A DNA stretch of 64,000 bases. Source: Geobacteraceae bacterium. GTDB lineage: Bacteria; Desulfobacterota; Desulfuromonadia; Geobacterales; Pseudopelobacteraceae. Under the pieces are notes generated by a model. The model was not told the DNA's origin, made no database searches, and saw only the letters and a list, made by a program, of their open reading frames with translations. The position numbers and the translations under genes were made by a program. The stretch lies in the NCBI GenBank assembly GCA_013336525.1, contig JAAXTM010000002.1, forward strand, positions 1 through 64,000, written 5' to 3'. Shown in pieces: positions 1 through 9,072 of this stretch; within the stretch, counting starts at the first letter, position 1, and every line of letters begins with the position of its first letter.

Positions 1-416
<416 letters not shown>

Positions 417-568
417 ATAATGAAAGTCTGATAACTTATTCTCAAAATCTACTTCTGGCAAAAATTGCTTTTTGCAGTTACTACTCACAAATCACTTTAA
501 TATCTGCTATTCGGTTTTCAAAGACCAGCGTCGCGGCCGAAACTTCTCGGCGCTGCAACCAGACGGAC

Positions 569-597
569 AACATACTTAAGTCGGTTTCGATTGTCAA
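569..597 (-). promoter_or_regulatory. rrn operon sigma-70 promoter
   Basis: On the minus strand a consensus -35 TTGACA (592-597) is followed by a 17-nt spacer and a -10 TATGTT (569-574), about 145 nt upstream of the 16S 5' end. A leader with a TCTTTGAAAAC-like stretch near 518-530, of the kind often seen before 16S genes, lies downstream. The gap 417-754 holds this promoter and leader and no convincing gene; a 66-codon frame at 518-718 lies over the promoter and is rejected. Confidence 0.8.
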
Positions 598-754
598 TAA
601 CTTTTTTCTCGGCGACAATCTTTTTTTTCAAACCAACCAAGTTTTTAAAGAGCTCCCCCGAAAAACAAATCTTCCGTTCCAAAAGGGACTCGCTTTCTAT
701 CACAAACAATTTCATCATGTCAAAATAAAAATGACTGCAGATGAAAATAAATGG

Positions 755-1990
755 TCAATGAACTGCACAGGAAATGCATGGATCATAGCAACGTATCAGA
801 ATTTCAGCCAAGTCTCTGACTTGATCGTAATCGGCGCCATCCAATACCTCTGTGAGTTCTTTCAACGACACTGCCATCGCTCCCTGATTTATTGCGGTCG
901 GAGCAATGATGTTTGCAGCAGAACATACCCCGCGATTGTCAAATCGGTAACCATGCAGGAGCACCCCTCGCGGCGCCTCTATCAATGTTACTCCTTCACC
1001 CTGTACCGGGACTATTACAACAGGGGTCTCGTTTTCCAGACCGTCACCAAGCAGATATTCAATCAAAGCAAGTGACCGCTCAACAGACTGCTGGAGTTCG
1101 ATTACCCTGGCCTTTTGTGATGATATGATCGAAGCGTCTTTAAAGCATTGAGCATACGCTGCCGGCATAGACGATGTAAGTCGGGCCAGCGGCCCCACAG
1201 CAAGGGGTACCGCTCCATTAAAGTGGCTGATCTTGGCGCTTGTGTGCAGTTCAACCTGTTCGTTTAACCAATCAACAGCGGAACCTACTGGAACAATCAG
1301 CCCTGTTGACGTAGTAAGGCGGTCGCCAAATAGCGGTGGGCCGCCGCTGACAGCGCAGGTTGGTGCGATTGCAAGTTGTGGCAGAACATCGTTCAGCCCC
1401 AGTATGTATTTAACACTTGCTGCCACATCGTTACGGATCTCTAAGAGTTGCTCGCTCAGCAGCTGCAACTGAAGCGCGTCCGGAACGCGGCCCATCCCCC
1501 CCAAAGTAAGATTGAACGGGTGTATGGCCCGCCCCCCCACAACTTCCTGAATCAAATTTCCCAGCTTCTTAATCCTGAACCCCATCCGCAGTTGCTCTGG
1601 CGCAATCGTCGCCAACTCTTGAAAACCACTTACTCTCAGATAATCCGGCAATGTCATGCAGAATATATTCAGGGCATGGCTCTCTATTTGTCCGCCATGC
1701 ACTGCCAGTTCGCGAAACAGGGAGGTCTGCCGAGATATCTGAATTCCCATAGCCTGCTCAACCGCCTGAAGAGCTGCTACCTTGTGAACAGTTGAACAGA
1801 TTGAACAGATCCGGCAGGCAATTTCAGCTATCTCATCATAACGCCTGCCAACCAGCAAGGCCTCGAAAAGCCGGGGCGATTCACTCAGATTCAGACTGGC
1901 GCCCACTACTCGATCCCCATCCCTAATCAGCTCAACTGAACCATGCCCCTCCACCCTTGTCAGCATATTGATCTTTTTAAAATTGCTCAT
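755..1990 (-). CDS. hydA: Soluble NiFe hydrogenase (group 3b, sulfhydrogenase type) large/alpha subunit
   Basis: Cytoplasmic hydrogenase catalytic subunit (411 aa) carrying the NiFe site. The N-terminal nickel motif is RICSICS near residue 60 and the C-terminal motif is DPCISCAVH. The ATG at 1990 overlaps the small-subunit stop by 4 nt (ATGA); an in-frame GTG at 1999 is less likely. Gene order beta-gamma-delta-alpha matches hydBGDA of Pyrococcus-type sulfhydrogenases, which couple H2 to NAD(P)(H). The protein ends exactly at the His after the last CxxC, so there is no C-terminal extension for a maturation protease to remove. No maturation genes lie in the window. Confidence 0.9.
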   Translation of the reverse strand: MSNFKKINMLTRVEGHGSVELIRDGDRVVGASLNLSESPRLFEALLVGRRYDEIAEIACRICSICSTVHKVAALQAVEQAMGIQISRQTSLFRELAVHGGQIESHALNIFCMTLPDYLRVSGFQELATIAPEQLRMGFRIKKLGNLIQEVVGGRAIHPFNLTLGGMGRVPDALQLQLLSEQLLEIRNDVAASVKYILGLNDVLPQLAIAPTCAVSGGPPLFGDRLTTSTGLIVPVGSAVDWLNEQVELHTSAKISHFNGAVPLAVGPLARLTSSMPAAYAQCFKDASIISSQKARVIELQQSVERSLALIEYLLGDGLENETPVVIVPVQGEGVTLIEAPRGVLLHGYRFDNRGVCSAANIIAPTAINQGAMAVSLKELTEVLDGADYDQVRDLAEILIRCYDPCISCAVH

Positions 1991-2730
1991 AGTTTCCACT
2001 CCGGGCAGAAACGACGTAAACGCTCTAGTACTGTCTGCCGTTCAAAACCTTTTTGATTATAGATCTCAAAAGTTTCCTTCAAATTGGCCTCAGGCACCGG
2101 CCCCCGGCACCCCTCACATGGGACCGACATGCTTGGACAGCGCGCGCCACAGCCACCTAAAGTCAGAGGACCAAGGCAGAGAACATTCCGCTCCGTCAGC
2201 AAACAAAGATTTTCGTGCATCCTGCATTCTGTGCAGACCGGGTAGTCAATAGAGACAGGAAGCGCTCCACGAACCAGTCCCGTCAGCATCCTGAGCAGTT
2301 CGTCTTTTTCCGGCGGACAGCCGGTGACAACAGCATCAACCGGAACTACACTCTGCAGCGGCTGAGGATTAAACGTTTCAGCAGCGACCGCATTCTGGCC
2401 ATAAACCATCCGCCGCAGCAACTCGCGCTCATCACTATTGCGGAGGGCTGCCACTCCACCACATGCAGCACAGGTCCCGAGGACAATCAAATATTTACTT
2501 CGCCTCCGTAACTCCTGAAGCAACGCTATTTCATGAGGCATAGAAACACACCCCTCAACCAGCGCAGCGTCATAGTCACCCTCCAGCAGGGCTGGCGAAC
2601 ATGCCATTGGAAAGAAATGAAACTCGAACTGCTCCAGCAATCCTGGCAGCTCGTCCTCGCAATTCAACAAGGATAGCTGGCAGCCGGAACAGGCCGTCAA
2701 TCCCGCTATGGCAACCCGCAGCTTTCTCAT
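1987..2730 (-). CDS. hydD: NiFe hydrogenase small/delta subunit
   Basis: 247 aa. The electron-transfer subunit that passes electrons between the NiFe site and the flavin subunit. The N-terminal TACSGCQ gives the proximal-cluster cysteines. Further cysteines follow (CAACGG, TGCPP, and a C-terminal series around CTECRMHENLC and GARCPSMSVPCEGC), fitting the three FeS clusters of group 3 small subunits. No twin-arginine signal is present, so the enzyme is soluble and cytoplasmic. ATGA overlaps join it to hydG upstream and hydA downstream, indicating translational coupling. Confidence 0.9.
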   Translation of the reverse strand: MRKLRVAIAGLTACSGCQLSLLNCEDELPGLLEQFEFHFFPMACSPALLEGDYDAALVEGCVSMPHEIALLQELRRRSKYLIVLGTCAACGGVAALRNSDERELLRRMVYGQNAVAAETFNPQPLQSVVPVDAVVTGCPPEKDELLRMLTGLVRGALPVSIDYPVCTECRMHENLCLLTERNVLCLGPLTLGGCGARCPSMSVPCEGCRGPVPEANLKETFEIYNQKGFERQTVLERLRRFCPEWKL

Positions 2731-3563
2731 GTGAGAGCCCCCTCTATCCCGGCCAGATCTTCATTACTGAACACAGGTCCATCGACACAGCATAAAAGGG
2801 TTCCCACTGCACAGTGACCGCAGCGACCGACACCGCATTTCATACGCCGCTCAAGCGAAAGATGAATCCGGTCATCACTCATTCCCTGCAACCGCAAAGA
2901 GGATACCAGCTGCGGGTAAACCACCGGGGGGCCACAGATAGCAGCACTGCTCCGCCCCGGATCGATATCCAGTCGATCCAGCAGAGCCGGTAGTAAGGCA
3001 ACCCTGCAATCGGGCGGACCAACGAGACAAAAGTCGGGGTGATCAACCCCCAGATGAAGTTCAATTGCCCCTCTTTTTTTAAATTCTAGCAGCTCTTCCA
3101 GAAAGAGCAGCGCCCCGGTTTCGCGGGCACCGTATAGAAGGATCAGGCGACCGAAAAGCTCACTATGTTTCAAAAGCTCTAAAAGAAGGGAACGAAGAGG
3201 AGCCATGCCTAGGCCGCCTGCAATAAGCAGCAGATCCTGACCGGCAAAAGAGAGCAGTGGAAATCCGCGGCCAAAAGGGCCACTCACCCCGACTGCATCA
3301 CCAGGCAAAGCGACTTTCAACGAAGCGGTGACATGCCCTACATGGCGGATACAGAGCTCGATGCTGCCATCCGCCGAGGGATAGCCACAATATGAAACGG
3401 GTATTGCGCCGACTCCCGGCAGCGAGAGTTCCAGGAATTGCCCGGGCAGAAACGAGGACGCAACAGGATGGCCCGGCTCCGTGTGCAGCATGAACAGCGA
3501 GGTGTCGGTGGTCAGGGGCCTGATTGACTTAATTACTGCCGGAACGGGAAGAGCGCTAACCAT
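2727..3563 (-). CDS. hydG: Sulfhydrogenase gamma subunit, FAD/NAD(P)-binding reductase
   Basis: 278 aa, related to ferredoxin-NADP reductase and to the dihydroorotate dehydrogenase electron-transfer subunit. An FAD domain (residues ~1-100) is followed by an NAD(P) domain with GGLGMAPLRS and CGPP, and a C-terminal 2Fe-2S motif of C-x4-C-x2-C plus a later Cys (CGVGRCGHC). It should exchange hydride between NAD(P)H and the FeS chain of the hydrogenase. The ATG at 3563 has GAGGAGGT upstream and overlaps the hydB end by 8 nt; the longer open frame to 3662 lacks such a site. Confidence 0.88.
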   Translation of the reverse strand: MVSALPVPAVIKSIRPLTTDTSLFMLHTEPGHPVASSFLPGQFLELSLPGVGAIPVSYCGYPSADGSIELCIRHVGHVTASLKVALPGDAVGVSGPFGRGFPLLSFAGQDLLLIAGGLGMAPLRSLLLELLKHSELFGRLILLYGARETGALLFLEELLEFKKRGAIELHLGVDHPDFCLVGPPDCRVALLPALLDRLDIDPGRSSAAICGPPVVYPQLVSSLRLQGMSDDRIHLSLERRMKCGVGRCGHCAVGTLLCCVDGPVFSNEDLAGIEGALT

Positions 3564-4548
3564 GATGCACCTCCTCAAGCCGTTCTGCCAAAGGCCGCAG
3601 ATCAATACCGGTCGGACAGACAACCCTGCAACGACCACAGCCGACGCAGCTGGGAATCCCATGAAGCGTTCCGAAACTGCGATATTTATGTAGGTAACGA
3701 TAACGGAAACGCTCTGCCCGGTCTTTCCGAAAGCTCATTCCGCCCGCCACCTGAGCATGACTTTTAAAAAGGCAGTTATCCCATTGCCGCACCCGTACTG
3801 CAGAGCGGCCATCCAGCCCGCTGAACTCCAACACATCAAAGCAATAACAGGTTGGGCAACAGATCGAACAGGCGCCGCACCCAAGACATTTGTCAGCGTA
3901 CTCCTGCCATTCCGGGAGCGTTACATCGAGTTCATGGCGCGGCTGTTCTGAAACTGCATGGCCGAAGAAACGACGAGAATCTTCAGGCATATCCCCTTCC
4001 TGCTCTTCCAGAATATCTTTTATTCCTTCCAGTAGTTCATCACCCCGCGGAGAACCGCTGGCGACGGCAAAACCGCCCTCTACATTGCTTAGAAACAGGT
4101 CCGATAAAGCTTTTAACGGAGAGAGTATTTGTTGGCACGAGCAAAGCTCATCCGGAGTGCAGGCAACACCGATCAAAGTTGTGGCTGAACGCCGGGCGGC
4201 ATAGAGAGGATCTGGCTCGTCGCCCAGAAAGATCCGGTCAAGATAGTTTATTCCCGCAAGGTCGCAGGGGTGTAGCCCAAACATAATCAAAGGGGGAGAG
4301 ATTTCTACCGGCAGCTGATAGCCTGCTTCAGACGTGTAACTCAGAATAGTTTCCCGGGGATGCAGCAGATATTTTTTGGGGGGGAGCAGGGTGCGAAGAG
4401 CAGTAAGATCAGGAATTATCCCCGGAATGAGCAAGGAAAAACGCACCACACCATCATCTCCACGGACAGGAGCATGCAGTTCACCGTACCGACGCAACCG
4501 TTCTAAAAGCGCTTCCAGATTGTGGTCTGCAATGAAGTGGATTGCCAT
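3556..4548 (-). CDS. hydB: Sulfhydrogenase beta subunit, 4Fe-4S protein
   Basis: 330 aa, first gene of the hydrogenase operon. Two 4Fe-4S signatures lie in the C-terminal third (CLGCGACSICCPTC and CVGCGRCRVVCPTG), and there is an HPCDLAG motif typical of this family, which resembles anaerobic sulfite reductase subunit A. It wires the flavin subunit to external electron carriers. I chose the ATG at 4548 (MAIHFIADHN), preceded by AAGGTGG; the open frame extends 49 codons further upstream but would run over the promoter. Confidence 0.87.
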   Translation of the reverse strand: MAIHFIADHNLEALLERLRRYGELHAPVRGDDGVVRFSLLIPGIIPDLTALRTLLPPKKYLLHPRETILSYTSEAGYQLPVEISPPLIMFGLHPCDLAGINYLDRIFLGDEPDPLYAARRSATTLIGVACTPDELCSCQQILSPLKALSDLFLSNVEGGFAVASGSPRGDELLEGIKDILEEQEGDMPEDSRRFFGHAVSEQPRHELDVTLPEWQEYADKCLGCGACSICCPTCYCFDVLEFSGLDGRSAVRVRQWDNCLFKSHAQVAGGMSFRKDRAERFRYRYLHKYRSFGTLHGIPSCVGCGRCRVVCPTGIDLRPLAERLEEVHHG

Positions 4549-4591
4549 CCCTGCCACCTTGATTTGGACAGCTTTACAAGCTAACGTGTCA

Positions 4592-4619
4592 AGTATAGCG
4601 ACCGGCGCTAAATTGTCAA
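4592..4619 (-). promoter_or_regulatory. hydBGDA sigma-70 promoter
   Basis: On the minus strand, TTGACA (4614-4619), a 16-nt spacer and TATACT (4592-4597), with a start expected near 4585, about 37 nt upstream of the hydB ATG. It sits in the 85-nt gap after the glycosyltransferase gene, so the hydrogenase operon probably has its own strong promoter even if some read-through from acnA occurs. Confidence 0.7.
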
Positions 4620-4633
4620 ATTTAGGCACTGTA

Positions 4634-5713
4634 TCAGGCTGGTCTTTCCTGCCGCATTCGCTCTCTATAATCGACAATCCAGAACAACGGCGCAAGCACC
4701 CCCATGAACCAGATAAAGCAGCTCATGCCGGTAACTGCATCGAACACCCTGAAATTTGTACAAGGACCGAACAACCGATCATGGAATTTCAAAAAAGGAT
4801 AGCGGCCAGCCCCGAGGAGCGGGCGCAACCAGACATCTATAAAAAAGAACATCTGCCAGGAATTCTGTCGGATATAGCGTCCCAGGCGATAGAAAATGTG
4901 CAAAGTACCGCCAATTCCCCACCTTTCAGACATCATGCCCCAGATAAGGCTAAAAAATGGAGAGAGCAGAAGTACTCCGGTATCCTGCTGCGCCCGGTAG
5001 ACCCCTGGCGCCCGAACAAAAAACTCCTCCACACCGACACTGTGCAGCCCCATCATCATACTCATCAGGATGTAGCGGCGGTGAAAGCCCTCCGCCTCAA
5101 ACCGTCGTGCCGATGTTTTCAGATAACCGGGGAGTGTAATCAATTTCCCCTGTGATCGTATCGTCTCGGCAATGCGTTGATCTTCCAAAAACGGCATGCT
5201 TTCATCAAAGCCACCAAGATTTCTGAAGAACTCTCCTGCCATCAGCAAACCCTGATCGCCGTTTGTGGTATTGACGCGGCTAAAGGCGCTTTTTTCCTCG
5301 ATATAGCGATAGGCCATTTTGTTACGCTCCGTAGAGCGTATGAAACGCAGGCGGAAATGACCGGCAACTCGGTTATGTTTACACGATTCAAGCGTTATGG
5401 CACGTACGGCATTACTGAGAAGCGAGGGGTCGTCAATTCGGGAATCTGCGTGCAGAAACAGAACTAATCTACCGGTTGCCTGCCCTGCGGCAGCATTCAT
5501 CTGCGCCCCTCGACCCGGCCTGGCACTTACGAAGACAGCTCCATATTCCTCTGCCACTGACTGGGTCGCGTCCGATGAACCACCATCACCAACTATAATC
5601 TCCAGGGAGATATTCTTTTGATTCTTGAGATCATTCAAGAGTGCGGGTAGATACTCTGCTTCGTTCAGTGTCGGAACAATGATAGAAAGCAATGTCTGGG
5701 AGCTTTGCTGCAT
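4634..5713 (-). CDS. Glycosyltransferase family 2, TIGR04283-like
   Basis: 359 aa. N-terminal GT-A domain: LSIIVPTLNEAEYLPALL at the start, GDGGSSDAT as nucleotide-sugar contact, HADSR as the metal-binding DxD-like motif, and RGAQMNAAA, a hallmark of the TIGR04283 (rSAM/selenodomain-associated) group. Hydrophobic stretches in the C-terminal third (LLLSPFFSLIWGMM and near the end) suggest membrane association. It starts 17 nt after the acnA stop, so the two are likely cotranscribed. The sugar acceptor is unknown. Confidence 0.75.
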   Translation of the reverse strand: MQQSSQTLLSIIVPTLNEAEYLPALLNDLKNQKNISLEIIVGDGGSSDATQSVAEEYGAVFVSARPGRGAQMNAAAGQATGRLVLFLHADSRIDDPSLLSNAVRAITLESCKHNRVAGHFRLRFIRSTERNKMAYRYIEEKSAFSRVNTTNGDQGLLMAGEFFRNLGGFDESMPFLEDQRIAETIRSQGKLITLPGYLKTSARRFEAEGFHRRYILMSMMMGLHSVGVEEFFVRAPGVYRAQQDTGVLLLSPFFSLIWGMMSERWGIGGTLHIFYRLGRYIRQNSWQMFFFIDVWLRPLLGAGRYPFLKFHDRLFGPCTNFRVFDAVTGMSCFIWFMGVLAPLFWIVDYRERMRQERPA

Positions 5714-5730
5714 ATGTATCCTGCTGGATA

Positions 5731-8412
5731 TCAGCGTGGCAGATACCCAGCCAAAACGTGCTGCAGTATCCCACCAGCTTTGAAATAAGCGACCTCATTG
5801 GCTGTATCTATTCGGTTCTTAAGGGCAATTGTTGCAAGCACACCATCCGGACGGCTGATTTTTGCAGTCACTGCCATGCCGGGCTTAAACTCGGCCGCTG
5901 TGATCTTGAGTTCAATAGTTTCGCTCCCATCCAGTCCGAGCGTTTTTCTATTTTCTCCCTCCATAAACTGCAGCGGCAATATGCCCATGCCTATCAGGTT
6001 AGAGCGATGAATCCGCTCGAAGCTCTCGGCAATGACGACACGCACACCAAGCAGAAGAGGCCCCTTTGCAGCCCAGTCTCTGCTGGAGCCTGAGCCGTAT
6101 TCCTTCCCGGCGACGACAACCAGTGGCGCCCCTTCAGAACGATACAGCTCTGCAGCATCGAAAATCGTCATCTCATGGCCATCCGGGTAATGAACAGTCA
6201 AGCCCCCTTCACGTCCATCCACAATCTCGTTTTTGATGCGGATATTAGCAAAAGTGCCGCGCACCATCACGTCATGGTTCCCACGTCTTGACCCGTAAGA
6301 GTTGAAATCTGATACAGCAACCCCCACTCCTTGTAGATACAGGCCTGCGGGACTGCTTGGCGGAATATCACCAGCGGGTGAGATATGATCAGTAGTGATT
6401 GAGTCGCCAAAGAGAGCAAGAATATGCATCTTCCCCGGCAGGCTGATTTCTCCGCCGCCCTGTGCACCCTGCAGAAACGGCGGCTGTTTTACATAGCTGG
6501 AGCCGCTATCCCACGGATATGTAGGGGAACTGCTGTTATCAAGCCCTCTCCATTCCGGGGTGCCGTCGTACAGGTCGCCGTAACCAAGACGGAACATCTC
6601 CGGGGTAATAGCGCCGATCAGCTCATCTATTTCAGCCTGTTGCGGCCAGAGGTCCTTCAGATATACCGGGCGACCGTCCGCACGGTTGCCAAGCGGTTCG
6701 GAGGTTAGATCAATCCGTGTTGTGCCGGCAAGGGCAAAGGCCACAACCAGCGGCGGTGATGCAAGCCAGCTCAATTTCACCTGAGGGTGAATCCGCCCTT
6801 CAAAATTACGATTACCGGAAAGAACCGCCGAAACGGTAAGATTTTCAGAAATAATTGCGCTTTCAATTTCTTTCGGCAACGGACCAGAGTTACCAATGCA
6901 GGTTGTACAACCATAACCGACCAGATCGAAGCCAAGTGCGACCAGAGACCCGTACAATCCGGAGCGGCGGAGATATTCCATTACCACCTTGGAACCCGGG
7001 GCCAGAGATGTTTTGACCCACGGCTTGACCGCAAGCCCGGCCTCAACCGCCTTTTTGGCAAGGAGAGCAGCTGTCAGCATAACATTTGGATTGGAAGTAT
7101 TGGTACAGGAGGTGATCGCAGCGATAACAACATCTCCATCCTGCAGATCAACTCCAAGACTCTGAATAGTGGCTCTTCTGTCAACTTCTGTGTTGGGAAC
7201 TGACCTGGCCACTACGGCAGGAAGATCCGGAAGCGGAACCCGATCCTGCGGCCGCTTTGGGCCCGCCAGGCATGGGACCACGTCCGACAGATCCAAGGTT
7301 ACGATTTTCGTAAATACGGGGTCCGGCGAATGGGCATCACGCCACAACCCCTGCGCTTTTGCATAACCCTCTACCAGCTCGGTCACATCTTCGCGACCAG
7401 TGAAGCGAAGATATTTGATCGTCTCGGAATCAACCGGAAAATAGCCACAGGTAGCACCATATTCTGGTGACATGTTTGCGATCGTGGCGCGGTCGGCAAT
7501 TGTCAGGTCGTCGAGTCCGGAACCGTAGAACTCAACGAATTTACCAACTACACCAGTTTTTCGGAGAAGCTCCGTCACCGTAAGAACCAGGTCGGTTGCG
7601 GTCACTCCCGGTTGCAACCTACCGTCAAGCCGTACCCCTACGACGTCCGGTATGGTCATTGACACAGGCTGCCCAAGCATGGCGGCTTCCGCTTCAATCC
7701 CGCCGACCCCCCAACCGAGAATGCCAAGCCCGTTTATCATGGTTGTGTGACTGTCAGTTCCAAGCAGGGTGTCCGGAAAAACGACAGTAACCCCATCATT
7801 GTCAATCCTCTGCCAGATAACCCTGGCAAGATACTCCAGATTGACCTGATGACAAATGCCGGTTCCCGGAGGAACAACCCTGAAATTATCAAAAGCGTTC
7901 TGCCCCCAGCGCAGAAATGCATATCGCTCGCGGTTTCTCTCCATTTCACGCTCTACGTTGATCTGGAACGATTCCGGAGAACCGTAACTGTCAACTTGAA
8001 CCGAATGGTCAATGACCAGATCAACCGGAATAAGAGGGTTTATCGACTCCGGATTGCCTCCTGCAGCCGCGACCGCATCCCTCATGGCAGCCAGATCGGC
8101 AACAGCAGGCACACCGGTAAAATCCTGCATCAGCACTCGTCCTGGGCGAAAGGCGATCTCTCTCGTTGATGTACGCTGTTCAATCCAGTCGCTAAAGGCC
8201 AGGATATCCTCTGTTGTGACCGTATCCCCGTCCTCGTTGCGCAACAGGTTTTCCAAAAGAATCTTGAGGGTGCGTGGCAGTTTGGAAACCTCACCCGCCC
8301 CCGCCATTTCAACAGCATTTATACTGTAGATACGGAAAGCCTGACCGTTCACCGCCAGGGTTGCTGCAGAGCTGTATGAGTCAAGCAAAGTTTTTTCATG
8401 CAAACTTTTCAT
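5731..8412 (-). CDS. acnA: Aconitate hydratase A
   Basis: 893 aa, full length for the AcnA/IRP family. Converts citrate to isocitrate in the TCA cycle via a [4Fe-4S] cluster. Cluster ligands are visible as SCTNTSN (Cys436) and GYGCTTCIGNSGP (Cys502, Cys505). DTLLGTDSHTT (~214-224) and the C-terminal swivel-domain motif YGSGSSRDWAAKG are also present. ATG at 8412 has AAGGTGGG upstream. The divergent gap to the DUF302 gene holds its promoter; a weak TTGCAT/TAATTA pair is possible. Confidence 0.96.
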   Translation of the reverse strand: MKSLHEKTLLDSYSSAATLAVNGQAFRIYSINAVEMAGAGEVSKLPRTLKILLENLLRNEDGDTVTTEDILAFSDWIEQRTSTREIAFRPGRVLMQDFTGVPAVADLAAMRDAVAAAGGNPESINPLIPVDLVIDHSVQVDSYGSPESFQINVEREMERNRERYAFLRWGQNAFDNFRVVPPGTGICHQVNLEYLARVIWQRIDNDGVTVVFPDTLLGTDSHTTMINGLGILGWGVGGIEAEAAMLGQPVSMTIPDVVGVRLDGRLQPGVTATDLVLTVTELLRKTGVVGKFVEFYGSGLDDLTIADRATIANMSPEYGATCGYFPVDSETIKYLRFTGREDVTELVEGYAKAQGLWRDAHSPDPVFTKIVTLDLSDVVPCLAGPKRPQDRVPLPDLPAVVARSVPNTEVDRRATIQSLGVDLQDGDVVIAAITSCTNTSNPNVMLTAALLAKKAVEAGLAVKPWVKTSLAPGSKVVMEYLRRSGLYGSLVALGFDLVGYGCTTCIGNSGPLPKEIESAIISENLTVSAVLSGNRNFEGRIHPQVKLSWLASPPLVVAFALAGTTRIDLTSEPLGNRADGRPVYLKDLWPQQAEIDELIGAITPEMFRLGYGDLYDGTPEWRGLDNSSSPTYPWDSGSSYVKQPPFLQGAQGGGEISLPGKMHILALFGDSITTDHISPAGDIPPSSPAGLYLQGVGVAVSDFNSYGSRRGNHDVMVRGTFANIRIKNEIVDGREGGLTVHYPDGHEMTIFDAAELYRSEGAPLVVVAGKEYGSGSSRDWAAKGPLLLGVRVVIAESFERIHRSNLIGMGILPLQFMEGENRKTLGLDGSETIELKITAAEFKPGMAVTAKISRPDGVLATIALKNRIDTANEVAYFKAGGILQHVLAGYLPR

Positions 8413-8599
8413 AACGAACCCACCTTTTTAACCGGAAACAAAGTTAACAAAAACGTCTCATAAAAACTGCTGATTAAATAATTACATGAAGTTTTGATTT
8501 ATGCAACTGTCTCGACTACACAATATATTGAATCAAATCCCATAAAATTGGCCTCCTGTGACTTGGCTTTGATTGCCAGCATTCTAAACAAATTACATA

Positions 8600-8644
8600 T
8601 TGACATCCATATTCTTATATAATATTTTGTGCATATACACAGAT
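8600..8644 (+). promoter_or_regulatory. Promoter with overlapping palindromic operator O1 (DUF134-locus motif)
   Basis: TTGACA at 8600-8605, a 17-nt spacer, then TATTTT (8623-8628); the alternative TATAAT at 8618 gives too short a spacer. The operator TTTTGTGCATATACACAGAT (8625-8644) overlaps the end of the -10 and the expected start, a position that suits repression. The same arrangement recurs before the NifX-like gene (O3), with the -35 to operator offset differing by only 1 nt. Confidence 0.65.
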
Positions 8645-8659
8645 TAAAGGAGTGACATT

Positions 8660-9070
8660 ATGGATAGTGCTACACTATACCGGACACAAACCGCAAAGCC
8701 TTTGAGCGAATTCGTGGTCGCTCTAGCTGCTGCCGGGCAGAAACGCGGTTTTTTTATCCACAACGAGACCACAATGGAAATGGCACATACCTTTGGCAAA
8801 CATGATGTCAAGGTTGGAGAAGAATTTGACCTGCATATGATCCAGATCTGCAAACCGGAAAAGGCTGCTTTCAGCCTTTCACATAACCCTGAACGGGCTG
8901 CGCTGATGCCAAAATTCATTACGACATTCACCCAGAACGGAATGACCCAGATCCGTATGTTATGCTACGGACGGACTATGGTCGAAGAACTGGTGGATGA
9001 TCCGGATTTTGCTTCCTCTCTGGAGGAAAGTTACCATGCCATTCAAAAAACAATCGAAGAGGCACTTTAA
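8660..9070 (+). CDS. DUF302 family protein
   Basis: 136 aa, soluble, no signal peptide. It resembles the compact DUF302 fold (MEMAHTFGKHDVKVGEEFDLHMIQIC...). DUF302 proteins are uncharacterised and often occur beside metal or sulfur genes. The start at 8660 follows AAAGGAG. It is first in the operon; the transporter gene starts 2 nt after its stop. Control by the overlapping O1 operator is inferred. Confidence 0.8.
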   Translation: MDSATLYRTQTAKPLSEFVVALAAAGQKRGFFIHNETTMEMAHTFGKHDVKVGEEFDLHMIQICKPEKAAFSLSHNPERAALMPKFITTFTQNGMTQIRMLCYGRTMVEELVDDPDFASSLEESYHAIQKTIEEAL

Positions 9071-9072
9071 TT

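Noticed and set aside
518-718. 66-codon frame upstream of 16S
   Set aside because: Covers the rrn promoter and leader; no supporting features.
8618-8623. TATAAT as -10 of the DUF302 promoter
   Set aside because: Only 12 nt from the -35; the pair with 17-nt spacing matches the second promoter of the unit better.
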